From Demequina subtropica (GTDB lineage Bacteria; Actinomycetota; Actinomycetes; Actinomycetales; Demequinaceae), in NCBI RefSeq assembly GCF_000971235.1, contig NZ_BBMB01000005.1, forward strand, positions 62,001-126,000: a stretch of DNA of 64,000 nt, read 5' to 3'. Numbering within the stretch: position 1 is the stretch's first letter; every line of letters begins with the position of its first letter. Both the position numbers and the translations under genes were made by a program. Of the stretch, positions 1-11,095 are shown one piece after another. The notes below the pieces were generated by a model, which saw nothing but the letters and a program-made list of their open reading frames with translations, was not told the origin of the DNA and did no database searches.

Positions 1-1416
1 ATCGTCGAGTACGACGGCCCGCTCGCGACCATGCAGGGCGTGGAGATGTCCGAGGCCTTCGCCTCGACGCTGCACATGTCCTTCGAGGTCCCCGGCGGCC
101 TCCTCATGCGCCAGATCCACCACTGGTCGGCGCTGCTGTTCACCGCGGCGATCGTCACGCACATGGCGCGCGTGTTCTTCACCGGCGCGTTCCGCAAGCC
201 GCGCGAGCTCAACTGGCTCGTCGGCTTCACGCTGATGATCCTGTCGCTCGCGGCGGGCTTCTCGGGCTACTCGCTCCCGGACGACGTCCTCTCCGGCAAC
301 GGCCTGCGCATCATCGAGGGCGTCACCCGGTCGATCCCGATCGTCGGCGAGTACATCTCGTACTGGATCTTCGGCGGCGAGTTCCCGGGTGAGATCCTCA
401 TCCCCCGCCTCTTCACCATGCACGTCCTGCTGGTGCCGGGCCTCATCCTCGTGCTCGTCGCGCTGCACCTGTTCCTGGTGTTCCTGCACAAGCACACGCA
501 GTACCCTGGCGGCGGCCGCAAGGACACCAACGTCGTGGGCCTCCCCCTCTTCCCGGTGTACACCGCGAAGGCCGGCGGCTTCTTCTTCGTGGTGTTCGGC
601 ATCATCGCGCTCGTCGCGGCCATCTTCACCATCAACCCGGTGTGGAACTACGGCCCCTACGACCCGTCGCCGGTCTCCGCGGGCACCCAGCCCGACTGGT
701 ACATCCTGTTCGTCGACGGCGCCCTGCGCCTCATGCCGGGCTGGCTGTTCGACATCATCCCGATGGAGTGGGAGTTCTGGGGCTACACGCTCTCGCTGAA
801 CATCCTCATCCCGGCGCTGATCCTGCCCGGCCTGTTCTTCGGCTTCCTGGCGCTGTACCCCTGGATCGAGGCGTGGGCCACCGGCGACCGCGGCGAGAAG
901 CACGTGCTCGACCGTCCGCGCAACGCCCCGGTCCGCACCGGCATCGGCGTCGCCCTGATCTCGTTCTACGTGATCCTGGTGATGGAGGGCTCGAACGACA
1001 TCATCGCGAACCTGTTCCACCTGTCGCTCAACGACCTCACGTACTTCTTCCGGATCGGCATCTTCGTGATCCCGGCCCTCGCATTCTGGATCACCCGTCG
1101 CCTCGCGATCGGCCTCCAGCGCAAGGACCGCGAGCTGGTGCTGCACGGCAAGGAGACGGGCCGCATCGTCCGTCACGAGCACGGCGAGTACCAGGAGGTC
1201 CACGAGCCGCTCACCGATCAGGAGCGCTGGATCCTCGTCTCCTACGACGACATCGCACCGCTCGAGATCGAGCCCGAGTACAACGACCGCGGCGTGCGCC
1301 GCAAGGGGTACCGCTGGGACCACTTCAAGCAGCGGCTCTCGCGGATCTACTTCGAGAAGCGCATCTCCCCCGTCACCCCGGAGGAGCTCGCGGAGGCGCA
1401 GCACGCGCACCACTGA
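1..1416 (+). CDS. qcrB: Cytochrome bc1 complex cytochrome b subunit QcrB (5' end outside window)
   Basis: The frame is open to the window edge, so the N-terminus is missing; 471 residues are visible. This is the membrane subunit of the actinobacterial menaquinol:cytochrome c reductase, which binds two b hemes and oxidises menaquinol. The fragment begins in the motif LATMQGVEMSEAF before the second transmembrane helix. Paired heme-ligand histidines are visible in HHWSALLFTAAIVTH and in the helix around HVLLVPGLILVLVALHLFLV. A long charged C-terminal tail of about 100 residues follows the last helices, as is usual for actinobacterial QcrB. The first internal ATG (31) is not the true start. qcrC and qcrA would be expected just upstream. 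A strong hairpin terminator follows. Family assignment is very secure. Confidence 0.96.
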   Translation: MVEYDGPLATMQGVEMSEAFASTLHMSFEVPGGLLMRQIHHWSALLFTAAIVTHMARVFFTGAFRKPRELNWLVGFTLMILSLAAGFSGYSLPDDVLSGNGLRIIEGVTRSIPIVGEYISYWIFGGEFPGEILIPRLFTMHVLLVPGLILVLVALHLFLVFLHKHTQYPGGGRKDTNVVGLPLFPVYTAKAGGFFFVVFGIIALVAAIFTINPVWNYGPYDPSPVSAGTQPDWYILFVDGALRLMPGWLFDIIPMEWEFWGYTLSLNILIPALILPGLFFGFLALYPWIEAWATGDRGEKHVLDRPRNAPVRTGIGVALISFYVILVMEGSNDIIANLFHLSLNDLTYFFRIGIFVIPALAFWITRRLAIGLQRKDRELVLHGKETGRIVRHEHGEYQEVHEPLTDQERWILVSYDDIAPLEIEPEYNDRGVRRKGYRWDHFKQRLSRIYFEKRISPVTPEELAEAQHAHH

Positions 1417-1427
1417 GGCATCCGATC

Positions 1428-1461
1428 GAAGGGGCGTCCGGCATCTGCCGGGCGCCCCTTC
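1428..1461 (+). terminator. Intrinsic-type hairpin after qcrB
   Basis: Arms GAAGGGGCGTCCGGC and GCCGGGCGCCCCTTC pair over 15 positions with one wobble and a four-base loop, 11 bases after the qcrB stop. There is no clear T-run, which is common for terminators in very GC-rich actinobacteria. Confidence 0.75.
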
Positions 1462-1851
1462 GGCGTTCTCCGGGGACGATGCGCGGCTCGCAGTCCACCC
1501 CACCGTCGCACGCCGGGCTCCTGGAATGGGGCGCTCAGCGTCGCTCTGGAGTGATCGCTGCGCGCCTTGGGGCATCCACGTTCGTCGCCGTCGGGCGAGC
1601 GACCACCGATGCCCCATGGCGGACCGCGCACGTCAGGAAGCGACGGTGGACGCCCCATCTCCCCGAGGGCGCGGGGTGGGCGCGCGGGCGGCAGGTGCGG
1701 ACGCGGGCTGCACCTGGAATGCCCTGGCACCCGCTCCGGTTGGAGTGGATGTCCCATCACGCTCCGGCCCCGGTCACCGCTAGGCTCGGAACGTTCCCGG
1801 AAACCCGGCCGCGTCGCCCACCTGGCAGCGCGGCCCGACCATGGAGGAAGA
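1462..1851. repeat. Intergenic region with a three-armed repeat (family G)
   Basis: This gene-free stretch between qcrB and sodA carries related words: TGGGGCATCCAC at 1568-1579, and in the opposite orientation GTGGACGCCCCA at 1646-1657 and GTGGATGTCCCA at 1745-1756. A further GATGCCCCA at 1608-1616 mirrors the first arm, and CCTGGAATG occurs at 1520-1528 and 1713-1721. It also holds a GGACGATGC word at 1474-1482. Reading frames through the region use codons unlike neighbouring genes, so I see no gene. The sodA promoter must lie in its last part. Confidence 0.55.
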
Positions 1852-2472
1852 ATGGCCGACTACACGCTGCCGGACCTCAGCTACGACTACGGCGCCCTCG
1901 ACCCGTACATCGCGGGCGAGATCATGGAGCTCCACCACAGCAAGCACCACGCGGCGTACGTCGCCGGCGCGAACACGGCGCTCGAGAAGATGGCGGGCGC
2001 GCGCGAGTCCGGCGACTTCGGCGCCATCGCGGGCCTCGAGAAGGCGCTCGCCTTCAACCTGGGCGGCCACACCAACCACTCGGTGTTCTGGACCAACATG
2101 TCCCCCGACGGCGGCGACAAGCCCGAGGGCGAGCTCGCGGCCGCGATCGACGAGCACTTCGGATCGTTCGACGGCTTCCGCGCCCACTTCACCCACAACG
2201 CCATGACGATCATGGGGTCCGGCTGGTCGATCCTCGCGTGGGACACGATCGGCAAGAAGCTCATCATCGTCCAGCTCTACGACCAGCAGGGCAACGTCCC
2301 CGTGGGCCTGATCCCGCTGCTCATGCTCGACATGTGGGAGCACGCGTTCTACCTGCAGTACAAGAACGTCAAGGCCGACTACGTCAACGCGTGGTGGAAC
2401 GTCGTGGACTGGGCCAACGTCCAGCAGCGCTTCATCACGGCGACGGCGACGCAGGGCCTCATCGTCGCATAG
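1852..2472 (+). CDS. sodA: Superoxide dismutase, Fe/Mn family
   Basis: A 206-residue cytosolic enzyme that dismutates superoxide to oxygen and hydrogen peroxide. The four metal ligands of the Fe/Mn family are visible: His28 in LHHSKHH, His76 in GGHTNH, and Asp160 and His164 in LDMWEHAFY. Length matches the family. The start chosen is the ATG at 1852, preceded by GGAGGAAG; upstream in-frame codons run into the repeat-rich intergenic region and are not coding-like. Whether it uses iron or manganese cannot be decided from these residues alone. It is probably monocistronic, with a hairpin following. Confidence 0.95.
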   Translation: MADYTLPDLSYDYGALDPYIAGEIMELHHSKHHAAYVAGANTALEKMAGARESGDFGAIAGLEKALAFNLGGHTNHSVFWTNMSPDGGDKPEGELAAAIDEHFGSFDGFRAHFTHNAMTIMGSGWSILAWDTIGKKLIIVQLYDQQGNVPVGLIPLLMLDMWEHAFYLQYKNVKADYVNAWWNVVDWANVQQRFITATATQGLIVA

Positions 2473-2493
2473 CGCTCGCACGCATCGTCCGGA

Positions 2494-2521
2494 GGGCGGT
2501 CTCCCGCATGGGAGGCCGCCC
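2494..2521 (+). terminator. Hairpin terminator after sodA
   Basis: GGGCGGTCTCCC and GGGAGGCCGCCC pair over 12 bases (one wobble) around a GCAT loop, 21 bases after the sodA stop. A GCATCGTCC word (2482-2490) lies just before it. Confidence 0.7.
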
Positions 2522-2579
2522 CCTGTGCGTTGGAGCCCTGTTCCGGCCCCGGCACCAGGCCGGACGCTACGGTGGGTGC

Positions 2580-3290
2580 ATGGCTACCACCGGCTCGCAC
2601 CTCGAGGAGACCGCCGAGGACGAGGTCGAGCACCGCCCCATGATGTGGCTGCTGCTCGTCACGCTCGTGGTGCTGCAGTTCGGCTACCCGGTCACGTACG
2701 AGGGCACCGGGTGGACGGTCGCCTATCTGCTGACCTACATCGGCATCGTCGTGTTCAGTATCCGCAGGGCGAATGCCGACCGCCGCCGGTACTGGCCGCT
2801 CCTCCTCGCCTCGCTGGGACTGATCGTGGGCACCACCTGGTACGCGTTCGAGCAGCAGGACGCGACCGCCGTCGCCGCGATGCTCGCCAGCATGGGCGTG
2901 CTCCAGCTCGCGCTCGTCGTGACCCTCGCCCGGTCGCTCGCGAGCCCGCCTCCGGGTGCCCGCACCATCGACCTGCTGCTCGTGGCGGTGTGCACGTACC
3001 TTCTGCTCGGCGGAGTCTTCGGCGTGGTCTCCAGCCTCATGGAGATCGGGCACCCGGGCAGCTTCGCCGACCCCAACGCGGCGGGGGGCGCCCTCACCTG
3101 GCAGGGCCTCACCTACGGCAGCTACGTGACGCTCGCGACGCTCGGCTTCGGCGACATCGTCCCGGTGACGCCGTGGGCGCGCTCGCTCTGGTCGTTCGAG
3201 GCGGTGCTCGGCACGCTGTTCGTGGCGGTCGTCATCGCGCGCCTGGTGGGCGTGGCTGGCTTCGCCCCCCGAGACACGCGCGAGGCCTGA
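2580..3290 (+). CDS. Two-TM potassium-channel-like membrane protein (Ion_trans_2)
   Basis: A 236-residue membrane protein with about five to six hydrophobic helices. The C-terminal third holds a pore-loop signature, TLATLGFGDIVPV, between two helices, which matches the selectivity filter (T-x-G-[YF]-G-D) of the two-TM ion-channel domain. The N-terminal part contains several additional helices (for example WLLLVTLVVLQFGYPV and LTYIGIVVFSI). No cytoplasmic RCK/TrkA domain follows, so gating is unknown. The ATG at 2580 gives an acidic cytoplasmic N-terminus. It may conduct K+ or act as a simple leak channel; ion selectivity is inferred only from the GFGD filter. Confidence 0.8.
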   Translation: MATTGSHLEETAEDEVEHRPMMWLLLVTLVVLQFGYPVTYEGTGWTVAYLLTYIGIVVFSIRRANADRRRYWPLLLASLGLIVGTTWYAFEQQDATAVAAMLASMGVLQLALVVTLARSLASPPPGARTIDLLLVAVCTYLLLGGVFGVVSSLMEIGHPGSFADPNAAGGALTWQGLTYGSYVTLATLGFGDIVPVTPWARSLWSFEAVLGTLFVAVVIARLVGVAGFAPRDTREA

Positions 3291-3294
3291 GGCC

Positions 3295-5673
<2,379 letters not shown>

Positions 5674-5791
5674 GGGGGCTCCCGTCGGTGGGGACGATGC
5701 GACGGTCACCATTGTGGCGCGGGGCACCGACATCGGCGGGATCAGGGCCGCAGCGGGCGCTCCGCGCGGCGCGAGCGCGCCCCGGCGCGCG

Positions 5792-6085
5792 TCAGTACCC
5801 CGCGGGCTTCGAGTCCTTGCCGTCGAGCCACAGGCGGGCGGACGGGTCGGCGTGGGCGCCTCCCGAGCCGACGTGCTTGGGGTCGACCGTGTCGCCCTTG
5901 GTGATGACGTGCACCATCGCCATCGCATGGCCCCGCCCGAGACCGTAGTCGTCGCGCAGCCACTCCACGATCGGCGTGGCCTTGGTGCCAGGACCCCACC
6001 CCTTGGCATGCGCCAGCTCGACCAGCTGACGCGGGGTCAGGCCCGTCTTGGTCTCGACCGCGTCGAGGTACGCCTGGAACGACAC
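5792..6085 (-). CDS. DUF4287 domain protein
   Basis: A 97-residue soluble protein that starts with GTG at 6085 (MSFQAYLDAVETKTG). The pattern (F-x-A-Y-L-[DE], T-G-L-T-P, a central WLRDDYGLGRGHAMAM and a late GDTVDPKH) is that of the small DUF4287 family, whose function is unknown. The last 20 residues are a poorly conserved polar tail. It stands alone between the uvrA-like gene and ctaF, both also on the minus strand, with about 120-140 bases on either side, so it is likely its own unit. Confidence 0.75.
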   Translation of the reverse strand: MSFQAYLDAVETKTGLTPRQLVELAHAKGWGPGTKATPIVEWLRDDYGLGRGHAMAMVHVITKGDTVDPKHVGSGGAHADPSARLWLDGKDSKPAGY

Positions 6086-6179
6086 GAGCGGCTCCCGTCC
6101 GGGCGCCTCCCCCGACGCCCTTGGTGCACCTTAGGTCGGCCGCCGACGATGATCAACAGAGACCGGGCTCACGCGCAGA

Positions 6180-6210
6180 AGCGGCCCGCCCCCATCGGGG
6201 ACGGGCCGCT
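6180..6210 (-). terminator. Hairpin terminator of the ctaCDF operon
   Basis: Arms AGCGGCCCGCCCCC and GGGGACGGGCCGCT pair over 14 positions with one mismatch, with a three-base loop. It lies 16 bases past the ctaF stop on the minus strand. Confidence 0.75.
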
Positions 6211-6226
6211 CCGTGAGATCCGGGGA

Positions 6227-6628
6227 TCAGTGCGCGTGCTGGCCGCGCGAGAACTCCATGACCCAGCCGACCAGGCCGAAGACTCCGACCACCGCCGCGG
6301 GGGCCATGATCCACCAGCCCACCGCCATGGCGACGAAGGCGAGCGCCGCTCCGGCGCCGCACAGCAGCGGCCACCAGCTCCACGGAGCGAACGTGCCCTG
6401 CACGCCGGCGTCCTCGGAGATCTCGGCGTCCTCGCGGTCCTCGGCGCGCTGCCCATGACGCTTCTCGAGCATCTTGAAGTACACCGCGACCATCGCGAAC
6501 ATGCCGCCGGTCAGGTAGATCGCGAGGAACCCGACCCACTCGGACCAGTGGGTGAAGATGCCGTACGCGGTGCCGGCGAGGAAGAAGAAGACGCCGGGGA
6601 CGATGAAGACGTTGGCCTCTGTACGCAT
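6227..6628 (-). CDS. ctaF: Cytochrome c oxidase subunit IV, actinobacterial type (CtaF)
   Basis: A 133-residue membrane protein with four predicted helices: two at the N-terminus (FIVPGVFFFLAGTAYGIF and VGFLAIYLTGGMFAMVAVYF) and two at the C-terminus. It matches the small lineage-specific subunit IV of the actinobacterial aa3 oxidase that assembles with QcrCAB in a supercomplex. The ATG at 6628 has a GGAGG at an ideal distance and lies 12 bases after the ctaD stop, so it is the last gene of ctaC-ctaD-ctaF. Family and synteny agree. Confidence 0.92.
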   Translation of the reverse strand: MRTEANVFIVPGVFFFLAGTAYGIFTHWSEWVGFLAIYLTGGMFAMVAVYFKMLEKRHGQRAEDREDAEISEDAGVQGTFAPWSWWPLLCGAGAALAFVAMAVGWWIMAPAAVVGVFGLVGWVMEFSRGQHAH

Positions 6629-6640
6629 GCTGCAGCCTCC

Positions 6641-8353
6641 TTACGCGACCGGCGCGTGGTCGGTGGCGTCGCGCTCGGCCTGGTGGTGGTCCCGGGCCGC
6701 CGCACCGGGGTGGTGCAGGTCGAACGCGGGGCGCTCCGAGCGGATGCGCGGGATGGACGTGAAGTTGTGGCGCGGCGGCGGGCAGGACGTGACCCACTCG
6801 AGCGAGTTGCCGAAGCCCCACGGGTCGTCGACCTCCACCTTGGGCGCCTTGCGCGAGGTGACGTAGACGTTCCAGAAGAACGGCAGCGTCGAGGCGGCGA
6901 GCACGAACGCGCCGATGGTCGACAGCTGGTTCATCCACGTGAAGCCGTCCTCGGGCATGTAGTCGACGTAGCGACGTGCCATGCCCCACGCACCCAGCCA
7001 GTGCTGGACCAGGAAGGTGGTGTGGAAGCCGACGAACAGCAGCCAGAAGTGGATCTTGCCCAGGCGCTCGTCGAGCATGCGGCCCGTGAACTTGGGCCAC
7101 CAGAAGTAGAAGCCCGCGAACATCGCGAACACCACGGTGCCGAACACGACGTAGTGGAAGTGCGCGACCACGAAGTAGGAGTCGGACAGCGGGAAGTCGA
7201 GCACCGACGAGCTCAGGATGATGCCGGTGAGGCCGCCGAAGAGGAAGGTGACCAGGAAGCCGATCGACCACAGCATCGGCGTCTCGAAGGTGATCTTGCC
7301 TCTCCACATGGTGCCGATCCAGTTGAAGAACTTCACACCGGTCGGGACCGCGATGAGCATCGTCATGAACGAGAAGTACGGCAGCAGCACCGCGCCGGTC
7401 ACGTACATGTGGTGCGCCCACACCGTCACCGACAGCGCGGCGATCGCGATGGTCGCGTACACGAGGCCGTGATAGCCGAACAGCGGCTTGCGCGAGAACA
7501 CCGGGAAGATCTCGGAGACGATGCCGAAGAACGGCAGCGCGATGATGTACACCTCGGGATGGCCGAAGAACCAGAACAGGTGCTGCCACAGGATGGCGCC
7601 GCCGTTGTCCGGGTTGAAGACCTGCGAGTGGAGCACGCGGTCCGAGCCGAGCGCGAACAGCGCCGACGCGAGCGGCGGGAACGCGAGCAGCACGAGCATC
7701 GACGTCACGAGGATGTTCCAGGTGAAGATCGGCATGCGGAACATGGTCATGCCCGGCGCGCGCATCGTGACGATGGTGGTGATGAAGTTCACCGAGCCGA
7801 GGATGGTGCCGAAGCCGCCGAGCGCGAGGCCGAAGACCCAGAGGTCACCGCCGACACCGGGCGAGTAGATCGAGTTCGACAGCGGCGCGTAGGCGAACCA
7901 GCCGAACGATGCCGCGCCCTGCGGGGTGAAGAAGCCCGCCATCGCGATGACGCCGCCGAAGAGGTAGAGCCAGTACGCGAGCATGTTGAGGCGCGGGAAC
8001 GCCACGTCGGGCGCGCCGATCTGCAGCGGCATGATGAAGTTCGCGAAGCCCGCGAACAGCGGGGTGGCGAACAGCAGCAGCATGATCGTGCCGTGCATCG
8101 TGAACAGCTGGTTGTACTGCTCCGCCGACTGCACCACCTGCATGCCGGGCTCGAAGAGCTCGGCGCGGATCAGCAGCGCGAGCAGGCCGCCCACGATGAA
8201 GAAGAAGAACGACGTGATCAGGTACATGTACCCGATCGTCTTGTGGTCGGTGGAGGTGATCCACTTGATGACCAGCGAGCCGCGACGTGTCGGGGCCGCG
8301 GGGATGGAGACGGTGCGCTGGGTGTCAGCGGCCTCATAGGGGACGGTGGCCAT
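6641..8353 (-). CDS. ctaD: Cytochrome c oxidase subunit I
   Basis: The 570-residue catalytic core of the aa3 oxidase, with 12 transmembrane helices; it reduces oxygen to water and pumps protons. Visible ligands and signatures are His87 (TMHG, heme a), His265 and Tyr269 in FGHPEVYI (CuB His cross-linked to Tyr), the CuB pair His314-His315 (VWAHHMY), and His398/His400 in AHFHYVVFG (heme a3 and a). A His-rich cytoplasmic tail ([13 protein letters not shown]) ends the protein. Its start overlaps the ctaC stop by one base (TGATG), indicating translational coupling. Confidence 0.98.
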   Translation of the reverse strand: MATVPYEAADTQRTVSIPAAPTRRGSLVIKWITSTDHKTIGYMYLITSFFFFIVGGLLALLIRAELFEPGMQVVQSAEQYNQLFTMHGTIMLLLFATPLFAGFANFIMPLQIGAPDVAFPRLNMLAYWLYLFGGVIAMAGFFTPQGAASFGWFAYAPLSNSIYSPGVGGDLWVFGLALGGFGTILGSVNFITTIVTMRAPGMTMFRMPIFTWNILVTSMLVLLAFPPLASALFALGSDRVLHSQVFNPDNGGAILWQHLFWFFGHPEVYIIALPFFGIVSEIFPVFSRKPLFGYHGLVYATIAIAALSVTVWAHHMYVTGAVLLPYFSFMTMLIAVPTGVKFFNWIGTMWRGKITFETPMLWSIGFLVTFLFGGLTGIILSSSVLDFPLSDSYFVVAHFHYVVFGTVVFAMFAGFYFWWPKFTGRMLDERLGKIHFWLLFVGFHTTFLVQHWLGAWGMARRYVDYMPEDGFTWMNQLSTIGAFVLAASTLPFFWNVYVTSRKAPKVEVDDPWGFGNSLEWVTSCPPPRHNFTSIPRIRSERPAFDLHHPGAAARDHHQAERDATDHAPVA

Positions 8354-9228
8354 CAGGACTGAGCCTCCTCGTGCTCCTCGGTCAGCTGGACCACCTGGTC
8401 GCGGCTGTACTCGTCGACGCCGATCTGGCCTTCGTAGCCGGCGGCGCGGAGCTCATCCATGTGCGCGTCGTACTCCTCGCGGGAGACGACCTTGACGTTG
8501 AACAGCATCGAGGCGTGGTACTCGCCGCAGAGCTCGGCGCACTTGCCCTGATACGTGCCCTCCTCGGTGGGGGTCACCTGGAAGGTGTTGGTGCGGCCGG
8601 GGACGGCGTCGACCTTGTAGAGGAAGGCCGGGATCCAGAACGAGTGGATGACGTCGCGCGACTCGATGGTGAACTCGACGTTCTCATCGACCGGCAGGTA
8701 GAGCGTCGGAAGCGTCTCCTCCACGCCTTCCTCGCCGGTAAGGGTCGCCTGGACGCCCGGGTCGTAGACATCGTCGTCGATGTAGTTGAAGTCCCAGCTC
8801 CACTGCTTGCCGACCACGTTGATCTGGACGTCGGGCTCGGCCGACGTGTCCTGGATCGCAGCGATGTCCTCGGCGGTGTACTTGAACAGCACGCCGATCA
8901 TGAGCAGCGGGACGATGGTGTACATCAGCTCGAGCGGGATGTTCGCACGCGTCTGCATGGGGAGCTTGTTGTCCCCCTTGCGCTTGCGGTAGACCGCGAC
9001 GCACCACAGGATCAGGCCCCACGTGATGGCGCCGACGGCGAGCGCGGCGATCCAGGAGCCGTTCCACAGGGTGATGATCCGACCCGTGTGGTTGGTGATG
9101 TCAGGGGAACTCGGGAGGGCGCCGTTCTCGATGCCGTTGGCGCATCCTGCCAGGAGGGACGTCAGTCCCAGGACAGCGATGCCTGCCAGGGCTTTTCCGG
9201 GCACGCGGGGACGTGAAAGCAGGGACAC
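8353..9228 (-). CDS. ctaC: Cytochrome c oxidase subunit II (lipoprotein)
   Basis: The 291-residue CuA subunit that accepts electrons from cytochrome c. With the GTG at 9228 the N-terminus is a classical lipoprotein signal ending LTSLLAGC, with lipidation Cys29. Two membrane helices follow (near 55-80 and 100-115), then the cupredoxin domain with CuA ligands His195, Cys230, Cys234, His238 and Met241 ([12 protein letters not shown]). An ATG 45 bases further upstream (9273) would also be open, but it overlaps the divergent NifS-like gene and adds a non-signal-like extension, so GTG 9228 is preferred. First gene of the cta operon. Confidence 0.95.
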   Translation of the reverse strand: MSLLSRPRVPGKALAGIAVLGLTSLLAGCANGIENGALPSSPDITNHTGRIITLWNGSWIAALAVGAITWGLILWCVAVYRKRKGDNKLPMQTRANIPLELMYTIVPLLMIGVLFKYTAEDIAAIQDTSAEPDVQINVVGKQWSWDFNYIDDDVYDPGVQATLTGEEGVEETLPTLYLPVDENVEFTIESRDVIHSFWIPAFLYKVDAVPGRTNTFQVTPTEEGTYQGKCAELCGEYHASMLFNVKVVSREEYDAHMDELRAAGYEGQIGVDEYSRDQVVQLTEEHEEAQS

Positions 9229-9260
9229 ACGGGCAGTGTAGCGCGCTGTACGGTGAAGCC

Positions 9261-10391
9261 ATGCAGGCCGCACGCATGTTCCTGGACGCCTCGGGGTCCT
9301 CCCCTATGACGAACAGGACGCTCGAGGCGTTCCACTCCGGGCTCGCGGACGGGTGGGCCGATCCGAGCCGGCTCCACACGGAGTCGCGACGTGCCAGGCA
9401 GCTCGTCGACGCGTCCCGCGAGGCGCTCGCCGAGGCGCTCGGATCCAGGCCCGAGCACACGTTCCTGACGCAGTCGCCGCACCTCGGTATCGAGCGGGCC
9501 CTGGCGGGCATCTTCACGGCGCGTCGCGGGCGCGACCGCATCGTCGCCTCGGCCGTCGAGCGCGACGCGACCCTGCACGCCGCGCACCACCTCACGGGCG
9601 GGAACGTCACCACCGTGCCGGTCGATCGGCTCGGCCACGTCGACCTCGACGTGCTGGCCGGCGAGCTCGCCGTGCCCGACGTCGCGCTCGCCGCGGTCCA
9701 GCACGCGAACCACGAGATCGGCACCGTGCAGCGGCTCGACGCCGTCGCGGAGGCTGCGGCCGCGGCCAAGGTGCCGCTCCTGGTGGACGCGACCGCGAGC
9801 ATCGGCCACGGGCCCGCGCCCGAGCACTGGGACGCCATGGTCGCCAACCCTGCCGACTGGGGCGGCCCGGCCGGGCTCGGCGTGGTCGCGATGCGGCCGC
9901 GCACCCGCTGGCTGCCCGCGTGGCCCGAGGGCGACGACTGGGCCCCCGGCGGGCTGCTCGTGCCCGCGGTGCTCGCGGCGGCGGTCGCGCTCCAGGAGCG
10001 CCTCGAGCAGCGCGACGCCACTCAGGGGCGGCTGCGGGGCCTCGTCGACCGGGTGCGGTCCACCGCCGCGACGTGGCCCGGCGTCGACGTGGTCGGTGAT
10101 CCCGACGAGCGGCTCCCTCATGTGGTGACGTTCTCGTGCCTCTATGTCGACGGCGAGGCGCTGCTGTCGCGCCTGGACCGCGAGGGCATCGCCGTCGGGT
10201 CCGGCTCCGCCTGCACCACCAGCACGCTCGAGCCCAGCCGCGTGCTCGCGGCGGTGGGCGCGCTCAGCCACGGCAACGTGCGGCTCGGCCTGCATCCCGG
10301 CGTCTCCGACGCGGACGTCTCGCGCCTGCTCGCCCTCATGCCGCGCGTGCTCGCGGACCTCCGCGCCGAGGCCGGCGCGCCGGAGCTGTGA
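9261..10391 (+). CDS. NifS/IscS-like protein lacking the PLP lysine
   Basis: A 376-residue protein with the fold pattern of class V cysteine desulfurases. The mobile persulfide loop is intact (GSGSACTTSTLEPS, Cys318), as is HANHEIGT. However, the residues that hold PLP are altered. The loop that should read S-x-H-K (Schiff-base lysine) reads VANPADWGGPAGLG with Asp199 at the lysine position. The Q of DAxQS is Ala179, and the ring-stacking His region reads VERDATLH (Arg101). So it probably cannot be a normal PLP desulfurase. It is followed directly by tusA, so it may be a sulfur-transfer partner or structural relative. Start ATG 9261; the divergent ctaC start lies only 32 bases away. Confidence 0.75.
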   Translation: MQAARMFLDASGSSPMTNRTLEAFHSGLADGWADPSRLHTESRRARQLVDASREALAEALGSRPEHTFLTQSPHLGIERALAGIFTARRGRDRIVASAVERDATLHAAHHLTGGNVTTVPVDRLGHVDLDVLAGELAVPDVALAAVQHANHEIGTVQRLDAVAEAAAAAKVPLLVDATASIGHGPAPEHWDAMVANPADWGGPAGLGVVAMRPRTRWLPAWPEGDDWAPGGLLVPAVLAAAVALQERLEQRDATQGRLRGLVDRVRSTAATWPGVDVVGDPDERLPHVVTFSCLYVDGEALLSRLDREGIAVGSGSACTTSTLEPSRVLAAVGALSHGNVRLGLHPGVSDADVSRLLALMPRVLADLRAEAGAPEL

Positions 10392-10392
10392 C

Positions 10393-10650
10393 GTGACCGC
10401 GGACGATGCGGCCGTCGAGGGCGACGCCCCCGTCACGGTCGACGCGACGGGGCTGCTGTGCCCCCTGCCGATCATCGAGCTCGCGAAGGCCGCGCGCGGC
10501 CTGGGGCCCGGCACCGAGGTCACGGTGCTGTGCACCGACCTAGCGGCGCGGGTCGACGTGCCCGCGTGGGCGCGCATGACCGGGAACGACTTCGTGGGGG
10601 AAAGCGAAACGGACGGTGAAGGCGTAGCCCTCACCGTCCGTCTGCGCTGA
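10393..10650 (+). CDS. tusA: TusA-family sulfurtransferase
   Basis: An 85-residue protein with the signature LLCPLPIIELAKA: the CPxP motif whose Cys carries a persulfide and passes sulfur to acceptors (tRNA thiolation, molybdopterin or other relays). The GTG at 10393 begins two bases after the stop of the NifS-like gene, so the two are surely co-transcribed. The GTG-ACC-GCG-GAC-GAT-GCG start includes a GGACGATGC word. A short acidic N-terminal leader precedes the domain. Physical pairing with a desulfurase-like protein supports a sulfur relay. Confidence 0.88.
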   Translation: MTADDAAVEGDAPVTVDATGLLCPLPIIELAKAARGLGPGTEVTVLCTDLAARVDVPAWARMTGNDFVGESETDGEGVALTVRLR

Positions 10651-10656
10651 ATCAGA

Positions 10657-11010
10657 TCAGCTGAAGGAGTCTCCGCACGCGCAGGAGCTCGAGGCGTTCG
10701 GGTTGTCGATGGTGAAACCCTGCTTCTCGATGGTGTCCGCGAAGTCGATCGTCGCACCGTCGAGGTACGGGACCGACATCTTGTCGACAACGACCTCCAC
10801 GCCGTCGAAGTCGCGGATCGCGTCCCCGTCCAGCGTGCGCTCGTCGAAGTAGAGCTGGTAGATGAGGCCCGAGCAACCGCCGGGCTGCACCGCGAGGCGC
10901 AGTCGAAGGTCGTCGCGGCCCTCCTGCTCGAGCAGGCTCCTGACCTTCGCCGCCGCAGCATCGGTGATGACGACGCCGTGGGACTTGGTCTCGGTCGCAA
11001 GATCAGTCAT
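10657..11010 (-). CDS. erpA: A-type iron-sulfur carrier / insertion protein (ErpA-like)
   Basis: A 117-residue HesB/IscA-family protein. The three cluster-binding cysteines are visible in GGCSGLIY and the C-terminal SCACGDSFS. It delivers Fe-S clusters to apoproteins; nearby clients in this window include NadA and LipA. The ATG at 11010 is followed by the family start (VVITDAAAAKVRSLL). It converges on tusA with a six-base gap and is transcribed alone. Confidence 0.92.
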   Translation of the reverse strand: MTDLATETKSHGVVITDAAAAKVRSLLEQEGRDDLRLRLAVQPGGCSGLIYQLYFDERTLDGDAIRDFDGVEVVVDKMSVPYLDGATIDFADTIEKQGFTIDNPNASSSCACGDSFS

Positions 11011-11095
11011 TGACGCCTCCTCTCTCTCGGTGTGATGTCAAGCGTACGCCGGTCCGCAGGTATTCCGTACCCCGGCTCGCGAATTGGTGGACATG

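Noticed and set aside
1526-1783. Short open frames in the qcrB-sodA gap
   Set aside because: They run through the repeat arms, lack GC3 bias and ribosome-binding sites, and none resembles a known protein.
9229-9273. Upstream ATG start for ctaC
   Set aside because: It would overlap the divergent NifS-like gene and add residues ahead of a clean lipoprotein signal peptide that begins at GTG 9228.
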